This document shows positions 44,604 to 60,993 of a DNA stretch of 64,000 nt, in pieces. The notes beneath the pieces are model-generated. The model was not told the DNA's origin and searched no databases. It saw only the letters and a list, made by a program, of their open reading frames with translations. Both the position numbers and the translations under genes were made by a program. Source of the stretch: Arabidopsis thaliana (lineage: Eukaryota; Streptophyta; Magnoliopsida; Brassicales; Brassicaceae); the NCBI RefSeq assembly GCF_000001735.4, contig NC_003074.8, positions 2,914,101 through 2,978,100 of the forward strand. The letters are read 5' to 3'. The first letter of the stretch is position 1, and each line of letters starts with the position of its first letter.

Positions 44604-46940
44604 ATGAACATTCTCCGACCTCCGACGTCATCATCATCTTCGTCGTTTCCTCCATACCCAAAGCCCGTTTCATTAACCCCTCCGGTATCTTTCACTCTCA
44701 TCCACAACCCCATAAACCTCTGCTCTATAAACCCACCATTCACCAACGCTGGTCGACCAATTTTCCAACGGTCCGCCTCCGGCACTGCTAATAGCTCCGC
44801 CGAAGACCTCTCGTCTTTCTTGGGCTCTCCCTCAGAGGCGTATTCAACACACAACGACCAAGAGCTTTTGTTTCTCCTCCGCAATAGAAAAACCGATGAA
44901 GCTTGGGCTAAGTATGTTCAATCCACTCATCTCCCTGGACCAACTTGTCTTAGCCGTTTAGTTTCTCAATTATCTTATCAATCCAAACCCGAGAGTCTCA
45001 CGCGCGCACAATCTATCCTCACGCGCCTCCGCAATGAACGCCAGCTGCATCGCCTTGACGCTAATTCCCTCGGTCTCCTCGCCATGGCTGCAGCGAAGTC
45101 TGGCCAAACACTTTACGCCGTCTCCGTCATCAAGTCCATGATTCGTTCTGGGTATTTACCTCATGTTAAAGCGTGGACAGCTGCAGTAGCTAGTCTCTCT
45201 GCTTCCGGAGATGATGGTCCGGAAGAATCTATCAAACTCTTCATCGCTATTACGCGACGAGTCAAACGATTTGGTGACCAGTCTTTGGTTGGTCAATCTA
45301 GGCCTGATACGGCGGCATTTAATGCGGTGCTTAACGCTTGTGCTAACCTTGGTGATACTGACAAGTATTGGAAGTTGTTCGAGGAAATGTCTGAGTGGGA
45401 TTGTGAGCCTGATGTCTTGACTTACAATGTTATGATTAAGCTTTGTGCGAGGGTTGGTCGGAAGGAATTGATTGTGTTTGTGTTGGAAAGGATTATTGAC
45501 AAGGGGATTAAGGTTTGTATGACTACAATGCATTCTCTTGTTGCAGCTTATGTTGGGTTTGGAGATTTGAGAACTGCTGAGAGGATTGTTCAAGCGATGA
45601 GGGAGAAAAGGAGAGATCTTTGTAAGGTTCTACGAGAATGCAACGCTGAGGATTTGAAGGAGAAAGAAGAGGAAGAAGCAGAAGATGATGAAGATGCGTT
45701 TGAGGATGATGAAGACTCGGGTTATTCGGCTCGGGATGAGGTAAGTGAAGAGGGGGTTGTAGATGTGTTCAAGAAATTGCTACCTAACTCGGTTGATCCG
45801 AGTGGTGAGCCACCATTGTTGCCTAAAGTCTTTGCACCAGACTCAAGGATCTACACGACGTTGATGAAAGGTTATATGAAGAATGGGCGTGTGGCAGACA
45901 CAGCTAGAATGCTTGAGGCAATGAGGCGTCAAGATGATAGAAACAGTCACCCAGATGAAGTTACATACACTACGGTTGTGTCAGCTTTTGTAAATGCAGG
46001 GTTGATGGATAGAGCAAGACAAGTGTTAGCCGAGATGGCTCGGATGGGTGTTCCTGCAAATAGGATTACTTATAATGTTCTGCTCAAAGGATATTGTAAG
46101 CAGTTGCAGATAGATAGGGCAGAGGATTTACTAAGAGAGATGACTGAAGATGCGGGGATCGAGCCAGACGTGGTTTCCTATAACATTATAATAGATGGAT
46201 GCATTCTTATAGATGATAGCGCAGGAGCTCTAGCGTTTTTCAATGAAATGAGAACGAGAGGGATTGCACCAACTAAGATTAGTTACACAACTTTGATGAA
46301 GGCTTTTGCAATGTCGGGGCAACCCAAGTTGGCGAATAGGGTGTTTGATGAGATGATGAATGATCCAAGGGTCAAAGTTGATTTGATCGCGTGGAACATG
46401 TTGGTTGAAGGGTACTGCAGGCTAGGTTTGATTGAGGATGCTCAGAGAGTAGTGTCAAGAATGAAAGAAAACGGGTTTTACCCAAATGTGGCAACCTATG
46501 GGAGTCTAGCCAATGGGGTTTCGCAGGCGAGGAAACCTGGTGATGCTCTCTTGCTTTGGAAGGAGATAAAGGAAAGGTGTGCGGTGAAAAAGAAAGAAGC
46601 ACCTTCAGATTCTTCTTCAGATCCTGCTCCTCCGATGCTGAAACCAGATGAAGGGTTGTTAGATACACTAGCGGATATATGTGTCAGGGCTGCTTTTTTC
46701 AAGAAGGCATTGGAGATAATCGCATGTATGGAGGAGAATGGGATACCTCCGAATAAGACTAAGTACAAGAAGATCTATGTGGAGATGCACTCGAGGATGT
46801 TCACTAGCAAACATGCTTCACAAGCCAGAATAGATAGGCGGGTAGAACGAAAGAGAGCGGCTGAAGCTTTCAAGTTTTGGCTCGGTTTGCCTAATTCTTA
46901 TTATGGAAGTGAATGGAAGTTAGGTCCAAGAGAAGACTAG
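44604..46940 (+). CDS. HCF152: Chloroplast PPR protein HCF152, 778 aa
   Basis: Intronless P-class pentatricopeptide repeat protein. I chose the ATG at 44604 (MNILRPPTSSSSSSFPPY) because it begins a Ser/Pro-rich plastid transit peptide. An upstream in-frame ATG at 44481 is possible. About twelve 35-residue PPR units run from about residue 150 to 730, for example PDVLTYNVMIKLCARVGRKE and PDEVTYTTVVSAFVNAGLMD. A very acidic insert (EKEEEEAEDDEDAFEDDED, about residues 350-370) splits the array. HCF152 binds the psbH-petB intercistronic RNA of the psbB operon and is needed for its processing and stability, hence for cytochrome b6f (established). Confidence 0.97.
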   Translation: MNILRPPTSSSSSSFPPYPKPVSLTPPVSFTLIHNPINLCSINPPFTNAGRPIFQRSASGTANSSAEDLSSFLGSPSEAYSTHNDQELLFLLRNRKTDEAWAKYVQSTHLPGPTCLSRLVSQLSYQSKPESLTRAQSILTRLRNERQLHRLDANSLGLLAMAAAKSGQTLYAVSVIKSMIRSGYLPHVKAWTAAVASLSASGDDGPEESIKLFIAITRRVKRFGDQSLVGQSRPDTAAFNAVLNACANLGDTDKYWKLFEEMSEWDCEPDVLTYNVMIKLCARVGRKELIVFVLERIIDKGIKVCMTTMHSLVAAYVGFGDLRTAERIVQAMREKRRDLCKVLRECNAEDLKEKEEEEAEDDEDAFEDDEDSGYSARDEVSEEGVVDVFKKLLPNSVDPSGEPPLLPKVFAPDSRIYTTLMKGYMKNGRVADTARMLEAMRRQDDRNSHPDEVTYTTVVSAFVNAGLMDRARQVLAEMARMGVPANRITYNVLLKGYCKQLQIDRAEDLLREMTEDAGIEPDVVSYNIIIDGCILIDDSAGALAFFNEMRTRGIAPTKISYTTLMKAFAMSGQPKLANRVFDEMMNDPRVKVDLIAWNMLVEGYCRLGLIEDAQRVVSRMKENGFYPNVATYGSLANGVSQARKPGDALLLWKEIKERCAVKKKEAPSDSSSDPAPPMLKPDEGLLDTLADICVRAAFFKKALEIIACMEENGIPPNKTKYKKIYVEMHSRMFTSKHASQARIDRRVERKRAAEAFKFWLGLPNSYYGSEWKLGPRED

Positions 46941-47213
46941 ATCAATATATTGATCAGGCTACTCTCTTATACAACAATGTATACTAGGTTCTACCGTAGT
47001 TGTAATTCAGTAGGTGTGAGTGAACAACAACATAAACATTCAACCCAAGTCCATGAGATAATACTAAGGAGTTTCTGGCATTGTGTAATATATAATTGAC
47101 TGATTTTGATGATCAGGTTCATAATTAGATATGAACAATACTATTGCAATGAACATGCTAGATTTACTTAAAATGTTTCTGTTATAAAGGAAGGTTATTA
47201 CTCGGAATGCTAA

Positions 47214-52066
<4,853 letters not shown>

Positions 52067-52536
52067 CACCGCTTAACCCACTGTAACTCGCTCGTCGTCA
52101 GTCGCAGAGAAAAATCTCGCTTAGGCCAATGGGTTTTGGCGGGAAAAAGGTAAAGGGCTTTTTGTGATGGGTTTTTGGTAAGTGGGCCAAATGATTGAAC
52201 CCTAAAACCCAAAGATAACCAAAAGAAAGGATAAAATCAATTAATAAAGCTTTAGTTGTCCGCCACGTGGACTGAACCGCACAAAAATTCACAACAACAA
52301 AAAAAAAACGAGAAACCCGTTTCTGGTTCGATTTGACGTCTTCGTTTACTTCATTTCTATAAACGAGCTCCCGCCGCCGGAAAATTCGCTGTTCATCACC
52401 ACCGTGACCAGAGGTTTGTTGTGAGCACCTTCTCTATCTTTCTTTCTTCACCTGTAGGTTCTGTTATATGTTTTGTTGGGAAATGAACTGAAGAAAATTT
52501 CTGATGATTTTCTAGGGTTTTGTTTTGGTACTGCTT
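52067..52536. promoter_or_regulatory. Divergent MCM8 / PWWP promoter with E2F site
   Basis: Only 470 bases separate the two ATGs. TTTGGCGGGAAA at 52135-52146 is a perfect E2F consensus, about 70 bases upstream of the MCM8 ATG. E2F control is the rule for plant MCM genes. Site-II-like gggcca (52193-52198) and ccgccacgtgg (52260-52270) lie further right. The leader of the PWWP gene may hold an intron ending before ctagggttttg (52512). Confidence 0.65.
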
Positions 52537-54717
52537 ATGTCGACGGAATCAGAACGTATTGAATCAGTCTCAGAGGCTAATGCGTCGAGTTTAGAGGTCG
52601 GAAATGATCAAATGTCTGAAGCCCTAGCTGGTCAAGCTCAGGAGCTGAAAACAATTGGAGATGATAAAGAAGGATGCGGCAACTTTGCTTCAGCTGGTGA
52701 TAATGGGATGGAGAAAGTAAATGGATTTACTAATCTTGTTAAGGAAACGGAATCTGTAAATGGAGAGTTAGATCTAGGCACTAGAACCGAAAATGTAGGT
52801 GGAGAGAGTAACCAAAGTGACAAGAAGGTTCTAGTAGATAGCGAAGAGGTCATGATGGTAGAGAAAAGGGGGCTTCTTGTTGAGAAGGAAGTGGAACCTG
52901 ACATGGTCTGTTCTCATGGCGCTGATCTCAGTGATGTGAAGGTTTCTGATGGCAGACTGGATAGTGAAGACCTTGTTCAGGATAGAAAACCCGATGGCTT
53001 AGAAAAGCAAGGAACAAAAGTTGAGGACTTGGATGTTGTATGTTTTATGGGTTTAGAACCGCATGAGAGCAAGGATGAGAGTATTTTGGATGATGAAATT
53101 GCCCATGTAGCTGCGAAGGTGAAGATCTCTGACTCAGATTTGGTTTGGGCTAAAGTAAGGAGCCATCCGTGGTGGCCTGGACAGGTGTTTGATGCCTCGG
53201 CTGCAACAGACAAGGCGAAGAAGCATTTCAAGAAAGGAAGTTTCTTAGTAACTTATTTTGGAGATTGCACCTTTGCTTGGAATGAGGCGTCACGGATTAA
53301 GCCTTTTCGACAGCATTTCTCCCAAATGGCAAAGCAGAGTAGTCTACCTGATTTTATTGATGCTATTGATTTTGCGTTAGAAGAGGTATCAAGAAGGATA
53401 GAGTTTGGTTTAGCTTGTTCTTGTATCTCAGAGGAAGTCTATCAGAAGATCAAGACTCAGAATGTAATCAATCCTGGAATCCGAGAAGATTCAAGCTCAA
53501 TACACGGTGGAGACAAGGTCTCAAGTGCAGTCTTCTTTGAACCTGCAAACCTTGTGGGATATGTGAAGCGTTTAGCATGCTCTCCTAGCTATGATGCTAC
53601 TGATGCGCTGCAGCTTGTAAGTCAGAGAGCACAGTTATTAGCTTTTAATCGCTGGAAAGGCTATACTGACCTCCCCGAGTTTATGACACTCCAGGGGTCA
53701 GTAGAGTCTGCACCCAAGATTTCTCCTGCAGAAGAGCAAAGTAGCTTAGTGGAAGTTTCTGATCCTGAACCAACAAAGAGTAAACAAGTTTATACTAAAA
53801 GAAGAAAGACAAACCTGCAAACAGAGCAAAGTAGCTTAGTTGAAGTTTCTGATCCTGATAAAGGTGACTGTAAACACGATGGAGTGTTTGAATATGAAGA
53901 AACTATTGTTCCAAAGAAAAAGGAGAAAACTTTGGCAGAGTTCATTGCTGAGAAACGCGTAAGCAGACATAATGGGAACACATCACATGAAAAGTCTGGT
54001 AATGTTCCGCATTGCGAAAAGAAACGCAAGGTTGTGCAGTCAAAAGTTCCCAAGTCCACGAAAAAGATTAAGGCAAACCTGCAAACAGAGGATCCAGGAT
54101 CTCCAGTTTCTCCCAAAAATGATCGAAAAAATAATTTGTCTGCTGGTGATAAGATTACACCACAGAAAGCTAGAAAAAGTTTCGGAATTGGGGCAAGCAT
54201 ATTGAAAGTGGCAAACCAGATGCATTGTTCAACACCAACCAGACTCTTACCTTGCAGTGATTCGACCTCCAAAAAGGCAGCCAAGAGCAATGGCAGTGGA
54301 AAGAGTCTTCAGGAGAAACCTAAAGCCGAAGCATTATCAGCAAGAGAAATTTCTCCTTCAACTACACTTTCAAGCCCTCACGCTGCTTCTGTTACCAAAA
54401 CCACAAGTGGGAAATCCAATTCTGTCAGCCTAGACCACAACCTATCCGGAGAACTTGATCAGGTCAGAAAGGAAGCTCCTAGTACTAACCTTGTGGAGGA
54501 CCCGATGTTGGAGTCTAGAGACTTGAAAGACTCTTCTAAGGAGCAGGTCGTACATGAGGATAAGAAAGAAGCTGCAAATGTAGCGGATGAGAAATCTATT
54601 ATGGACAGCAATCTAACCGGGGAGAAAATCAGTGGCTTGGACTTGAGAGAGCAGCCGAGTAACAAGAACTGCTCTGGTGGATCTGATAGTTGCAAGGAAG
54701 ATGTTTCTGCAGAGTAG
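52537..54717 (+). CDS. PWWP-domain chromatin protein, 726 aa
   Basis: Intronless. The start is the ATG at 52537 (MSTESERIESVSEAN), the first in frame. An acidic head of about 200 residues precedes the PWWP domain (about residues 203-300): DLVWAKVRSHPWWPGQVF, FKKGSFLVTYFGDCTFAWN, IKPFRQHFSQM. Its SHPWWP is a plant form of the signature. The conserved region continues to about residue 395 (AFNRWKGYTDLPEFM). The rest is Lys/Ser-rich and disordered, with short internal repeats (QSSLVEVSDP twice, NLQTE twice) and NLS-like KKRK and KKIK clusters. Plant PWWP proteins bind DNA and methylated histones and join PEAT- or PRC2-linked complexes. The exact complex is not shown here. Confidence 0.92.
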   Translation: MSTESERIESVSEANASSLEVGNDQMSEALAGQAQELKTIGDDKEGCGNFASAGDNGMEKVNGFTNLVKETESVNGELDLGTRTENVGGESNQSDKKVLVDSEEVMMVEKRGLLVEKEVEPDMVCSHGADLSDVKVSDGRLDSEDLVQDRKPDGLEKQGTKVEDLDVVCFMGLEPHESKDESILDDEIAHVAAKVKISDSDLVWAKVRSHPWWPGQVFDASAATDKAKKHFKKGSFLVTYFGDCTFAWNEASRIKPFRQHFSQMAKQSSLPDFIDAIDFALEEVSRRIEFGLACSCISEEVYQKIKTQNVINPGIREDSSSIHGGDKVSSAVFFEPANLVGYVKRLACSPSYDATDALQLVSQRAQLLAFNRWKGYTDLPEFMTLQGSVESAPKISPAEEQSSLVEVSDPEPTKSKQVYTKRRKTNLQTEQSSLVEVSDPDKGDCKHDGVFEYEETIVPKKKEKTLAEFIAEKRVSRHNGNTSHEKSGNVPHCEKKRKVVQSKVPKSTKKIKANLQTEDPGSPVSPKNDRKNNLSAGDKITPQKARKSFGIGASILKVANQMHCSTPTRLLPCSDSTSKKAAKSNGSGKSLQEKPKAEALSAREISPSTTLSSPHAASVTKTTSGKSNSVSLDHNLSGELDQVRKEAPSTNLVEDPMLESRDLKDSSKEQVVHEDKKEAANVADEKSIMDSNLTGEKISGLDLREQPSNKNCSGGSDSCKEDVSAE
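53733..53859 (+). repeat. Internal direct repeat in the PWWP gene
   Basis: A 37-base block (agagcaaagtagcttag... to ...tctgatcctga) occurs at 53733-53769 and again at 53823-53859, encoding EQSSLVEVSDP both times. A further short repeat aaacctgcaaacagag is shared between 53811-53826 and 54075-54090. Confidence 0.85.
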
Positions 54718-55096
54718 GAAGGCTCAGCATCAGCGTCTAACCCACTAATACAGATCTTTCTAAAATCGAGTCCGGTTCTTGTTAGTACCCAAGAGTGGAA
54801 TATACCTTTTAGATGGATTCTCTTCTCTTTCAAAGTTTAGAATTGTATGATTTAATCAGAGTTGAACAAACACTAGTGAGAGAATGTAACAAAGTTATTT
54901 TTGTTTTTCCAGATTTGTGCAATTTAATGGTCAATAATTCATTTGAATCCAAAACTAATTATGAATTTGAATAAATAAATTAGAATCCAAACAAAATTAA
55001 CCTCAACTCGGAGGAAAATAGAATAAGAGATGTCACTGAATAAGTACATAGACATGCCTTCAAATATCAAAAAAAATTCATAAAATGTAGTAGAGC
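54718..55096. other. Convergent 3' flanks of PWWP gene and RPS23A
   Basis: AT-rich 3' UTR sequence of both convergent genes. No further feature is seen. Confidence 0.5.
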
Positions 55097-56191
<1,095 letters not shown>

Positions 56192-56461
56192 GTTGACGAC
56201 GGCGCGAGTGAAAAAGTCGAGAGATGAGCTGAAACTGCTAAAGGCGCGACGTTTTAAGTTCGTGAGAGATTGAAAAACCCTAGTGATAAGAAAATAGGTA
56301 TATATAGGCTTGGGTCAAGACTCGTGAGAGCCCTGGTTTAGGCATTAACCGGTCTGCAATGAAATTGATTAAACGGCAAATGATTATTTTTATATTTGGG
56401 CTTAACAAGAAGGCCCATCACATGTCAACCCAAATATTATGCCAACTCCTTAAGGTAATAA
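56192..56461 (-). promoter_or_regulatory. RPS23A promoter with telo-box and TATA
   Basis: The telo-box AAACCCTAG is at 56275-56283 and a TATA-like tatatata follows at 56299-56306, reading left toward the gene. A gggctt element (56399-56404) and ggccca (56412-56417) are site-II-like. The transposon at 56462 bounds this promoter, about 270 bases from the ATG. Confidence 0.6.
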
Positions 56462-57478
56462 TACGGGAAAAATGTCGTTTTATACGTGAACTTTAAAAAA
56501 TGGCCATTTAATACGAAAATTTTTGTGTGGCCAAATAAAACATAATAAAAACGTTGACCGGCCGTTTCACACAAATATTATTGTTGACTACGCCAAAGTC
56601 TCCATGCCGTTATCTTTCATTAACGGATCCGTTAATTCCGTTAACACATGTTAATTAGTTTCCGTCAATACTCAAAACGACGTCGTTTTATTGAAATCAA
56701 AAAATCAAAATTCCTAAAATTGATTTCAAAATCTCTAAATTCCAAAAAAACAAATCCTTAATTCCTAAATTCCAAAAATCAAATCCCTAAATTCTAAAAA
56801 CCAAATCCCTAACAGCCTCTTATTTTCAGCAATTGGTCGTCGTAATAGTCATCGTCGTAAAGATCCTCAAGAGAGCTAAAGAAGGGCCTTCGCTTTGATG
56901 TTTCCTCCTTGTTCATCATCGATCTTGTTCCTCCCCCTTCGTGAATTCAAACGAACAACTGCTGTCAATAGTCGAATGTTATTATTCATATTCAAATTGG
57001 TTCTCATGTGTGTGTGTTCGTAACATTTTATTCACAAGACAACAAAACAAAAACAGGGAAACTTCCAACATGATGAAATAAGATTATGAGAGTGAGAAAA
57101 GAACCTTGGACAACGGGATTGAGATTCCTAAAGAAGAACATGATGTTGCCATGTGAAGCAGATGGATTGAAGAAAAATGAATTGGATTCCATTTTGGAAT
57201 TTAGGGATTTTGAAATCAATTTGGGAATTTTGATTTTTTGATTTCAATGAAATGACGTCGTTTTGAGTATTACAGGAAACTAATTAACGTGTGGTAACGG
57301 AATTAACGTATCCGTTAGAAAAAGATAACGGTATGGGGATTTTGGCCTGGTCAACAATAACATTTGTGTGAAACGACCGGTCAACATTTTTATTATGTTT
57401 TATTTGGCCACACAAAAAATTCACGTATTAAATGGTCACTTTTTGAAAGTTTACGTATAAAACGACATTTTTCCCGTA
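56462..57478. mobile_element. Non-autonomous DNA transposon with long inverted repeats
   Basis: Both ends carry the same sequence in opposite orientation, starting tacgggaaaaatgtcgtttt at the left and ending with its complement at 57478. The arms are about 300 bases each (56462 to about 56760, and about 57180 to 57478), about 80-90% alike by eye, with short gaps. Long inverted repeats and no transposase fit a MuDR-like or foldback non-autonomous element. Flanks share GTAATA but no clean target-site duplication was found. The centre (about 56760-57180) is different sequence with a 63-codon minus-strand frame of unknown origin. Confidence 0.8.
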
Positions 57479-58255
57479 ATACCGTATACGCTGCATTGAA
57501 ACATTCCAGTCCTAGTCACGTGCACGGTGCACCTACTAGCCCACGACTCCCACACTATCCGCCACGTCAGAAAACGAAACCGGTTGTAGCAGGTAAAAGG
57601 CACACAAAGCTAAGCATAAGGAAGCGCGCGACACGCACCGGTTCAGCCGGTACTCTGCGTCGATAAACGACATGCAAGACCGTCCATTTTCTTAAAAAAG
57701 CGATCTTGATCTGACGGTCCTTATTTGTTTATTCAACCGGTAAAATACAAAAAAATCAGGAAAAGGATCGTGGATCGTCAATGGCGGACTGGAGTAAATT
57801 TCTTTGACAATAACCAGTCCTAAATCAAGGTAGAATATTGCAAAAATGTTCAATGGAAGAAGATAGATTGGTGACCATGATTATCAACGACGTCTAAGCT
57901 GTTTCTGCGTCATTTGGTAAGTGAAGCTTTTGTCTCTTTCGATTTCTCTAATGCAAAAAAAAAGGGAGAAAGATTTTGATTCGTTATTGAAATTATTCTC
58001 TTTGAGTTATTTTAATTAGAAAGAAGTAATTTTTATATATATTTGTCAAGAAAAAAAGTGAGCTTGAAGTTCACGCTTGTAAAGGTGTCAGTTTTGCAGC
58101 TCATTATCGCCATGTTCTTCTCTCTCGCGCTCTTTGTGTTTTCTTCTCTTTGCTCATAAGAACCCACTTTAATGTATGTTCAGGTCTTCTTCTTCTTCGT
58201 CTTGTTGCTCTGAAGAGTTGGTCCTGACTTGGGATTTAGGGATTTCGTTTTGATA
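57479..58255. other. Promoter and leader of the alpha/beta hydrolase gene
   Basis: Spacer with accggttcagccggta near 57637-57652. A probable 5'-UTR intron spans 57917-58183 (donor GTAAGTGA, acceptor GTTCAG). The upstream open frame at 57364-57666 has no recognisable domain. Confidence 0.45.
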
Positions 58256-60492
58256 ATGGAGGAGATGCGAAGAGGAGTGCCTACGTGGCAAGACGAGTTA
58301 GCTAGTCTCATGGACGGAGGTTTACAATACGACGGATCTCCGATTGATTTGACGGCGGATACTGAATCGAGGTCAAAGAGTTCGGGTTTCGAGTCGGGTT
58401 CTGGATCCGAATCAGTGGAGAGTTTGAAAGATCAAGTGACGGGGTTTATGAAGTCTTGGGGAGAAATGCTTATGGATCTCGCAATCGGATGCAAAGACGT
58501 TGTGCAGCAGATGGTGGTGACCGACGACTCTTTCGTTGTAAGGAAGCTCCGGAAACCAGCTGCTAAGGTTTCGAAGAAGCTTAGCTTCCTTAACGAGTAC
58601 TTGCCTGAGGATCGTGATCCTGTTCATGCTTGGCCTGTGATTTTCTTCGTCTTCCTCCTAGCTCTCACAGGTATATTATCAAACAGTTTTCTGGTTTTGG
58701 ATCACCATTATGTATCTGCAATGCCACACTCTTATAATGAACAGTTATTCAAAATGTCTGCTAGAAAACTGTGTATTGGGATGAACCTTATAGAATTTTT
58801 TGAGGTTGTTGTATGTAGTTAACTTGATTCTGCTTAGATATTGGTTTAAGTGGCAGTCTTGAATAGATTCTCGTTGGTGCAAGAGAGGCTTGTATCCTTA
58901 CTCTGACATATCCAACTTTTAAGTGCAGCATTGAGTTTTAGTTCAGACCATGATAGATCTGTCCCTTTGTTGAAGAAAATCCGTCTGCATCCTACTAGTG
59001 CAAGCCGTGTACAGCTTCCAGATGGTAGATATTTAGCTTACCAGGAGCTTGGTGTTTCAGCTGACAGAGCTAGACACTCTCTAATTGTTCCTCATTCTTT
59101 TCTTTCCTCTCGGCTTGCAGGTATGATCAAATAAGCTCCTTGTTTCAGCTTCAGCTTACTTTTAATGATGCAATTACATCTGATTTGCTTCTACTGTTTC
59201 AACATTATCTTATCAAGGTATACCTGGAGTAAAAGAATCATTGCTCAAGGACTATGGTGTTCGTCTAGTGTCATATGATCTTCCAGGGTTTGGAGAGAGT
59301 GATCCCCATCGTGCTCGGAACCTTAGCTCATCTGCCTCGGATATGATTGACCTAGCTGCTGCTCTAGGGATTGTTGACAAGTTCTGGTTACTCGGCTATT
59401 CCAGTGGTAGTGTGCATGCCTGGGCTGCAATGAGATATTTTCCGGACCAAATAGCTGGTACCTTCAATTTTTTGGATAAAATTTGAAAATTCACAATTCA
59501 TGGCCAACTCATGTTTTTCACAGAATGACACAAAATAATATGGGAAGGTATTGATTTTTATAAATCTACAGGAGTTGCCATGGTAGCGCCTATGATAAAT
59601 CCATATGAGCCAAGCATGACAAAGGAAGAGATGGCAAAAACGTGGGAGCAGTGGCAACGAAAGAGGAAATTCATGTACTTCTTAGCACGTCGGTGGCCAA
59701 GTCTTCTTCCTTTCTCCTACCGTAGGTCCTTTCTCTCTGGTAATCTCGAGCCGCTGGATAAGTGGATGTCAGTGTCATTAGGAGAAAAGGTAAGTCTGTA
59801 TTCATCAAGTGTTTCTTCCCAAGGTTTTGAGTCTTTGTGAGTTATGGCTCACAAGCTAAACCTGTATACACCACTTTTCTATTTCAGGACAAACTTGTAA
59901 CCGCAGATCCAGTTTTTGAAGATCTTTACCAAAGGAATGTGGAGGAGTCTGTACGCCAAGGAACTGCAAAACCATTTGTGGAAGAAGCCGCATTACAGGT
60001 ATCAAATTGGGGCTTTAGTCTTCCCGAGTTCCACATGCAGAAGAAGTGTAGAACCAATGGCGTCCTCTCTTGGCTAATGTCAATGTACAGTGAATCCGAA
60101 TGTGAACTAATTGGTTTTCGGAAACCTATACACATATGGCAGGTTTGTTGAAATCACACTTAAAACCGCCATCTACAAGATCACCTTTGTCAAGTTGTGA
60201 GTTACTCATTTTGCTTGTGGTCACATAGGGTATGGACGACCGAGTCACTCCACCTTCAGTGACAGATTACATTAGTCGAGTCATACCAGAAGCAACGGTA
60301 CATAGACTCCCAAACGAAGGCCACTTCTCTTACTTCTATCTCTGTGATGAGTGCCACACGCAGATCTTTTCGGCCATATTTGGAGAACCAAAGGGCCCGG
60401 TAGAGTTATTGGAACAAAGAACGGAAACCCATAGACCGGATCAACCAAAGACAGGTTTATCTGACAGTAGCTCACTACCAAAGAGTAAGTAA
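58256..60492 (+). CDS. Membrane-anchored alpha/beta-hydrolase, 527 aa
   Basis: Six exons: 58256-58670, 58929-59120, 59218-59457, 59572-59789, 59888-60142 and 60229-60492, giving 528 codons. The start is the first ATG in frame (MEEMRRGVPTWQDEL). An acidic/Ser-rich head is followed by a hydrophobic segment (WPVIFFVFLLALTALSF, about residues 126-142), a likely membrane anchor. The hydrolase core has DLPGFGESD and the nucleophile elbow GYSSG with S264. The late acid is in GMDDRVTP and the histidine in PNEGHFSYF. The triad is therefore complete, as in esterases or lipases. The substrate is unknown. The tail after FGEPKG is polar. Confidence 0.93.
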
Positions 60493-60993
60493 AAAAGAAC
60501 TATAGGAACACGTTGTTCTTGGTCTTCGTTCCATTATGGAGAAATGTGTAAATAACACCAAGAAGATGATTTAGTCCTCTGCTTTGGTTGAAGATTTCAG
60601 ATTCTATAGGTTATAACAAAGCAGAGTTCATTTTGAGAGTACATTTGGCACTGCAAAGAGTGCAAGTGAAAGAACATTTTATTAAAGCGGCTATCCCTTA
60701 ATTGGAAATGCAATATTTTTTTCTTCTTATAGTTTTATGTTTGAACAAAACCAGAATCCGACTAGACTCATTTTCAGTTTGGTTTATATATTTCTCACGC
60801 TGAAAAAGTTAAATACCCACGTTATACATCATCATGATAAAAAAATGAACTAGACCAATAACTTGGAACTACATGGCTTGATAGGATCAATCAATCTAAT
60901 GGTTATTGCTTAAAGAGAACGATCTAGACTAACTACTCGAAACTAGGCCACATGGCTTTGTGGTTGGGATCAATCGACCTCACCCAAAGGGTT
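60493..60993. other. Convergent 3' flanks of hydrolase and Tim14 genes
   Basis: AT-rich 3' UTRs of two convergent genes. acttggaactacatggcttg (60859-60878) and gaaactaggccacatggctt (60939-60958) are a weak local repeat. No gene is seen. Confidence 0.45.

Noticed and set aside
57364-57666. 100-codon frame spanning the transposon end and flank
   Set aside because: It crosses the terminal inverted repeat boundary and has no domain. Chance frame.
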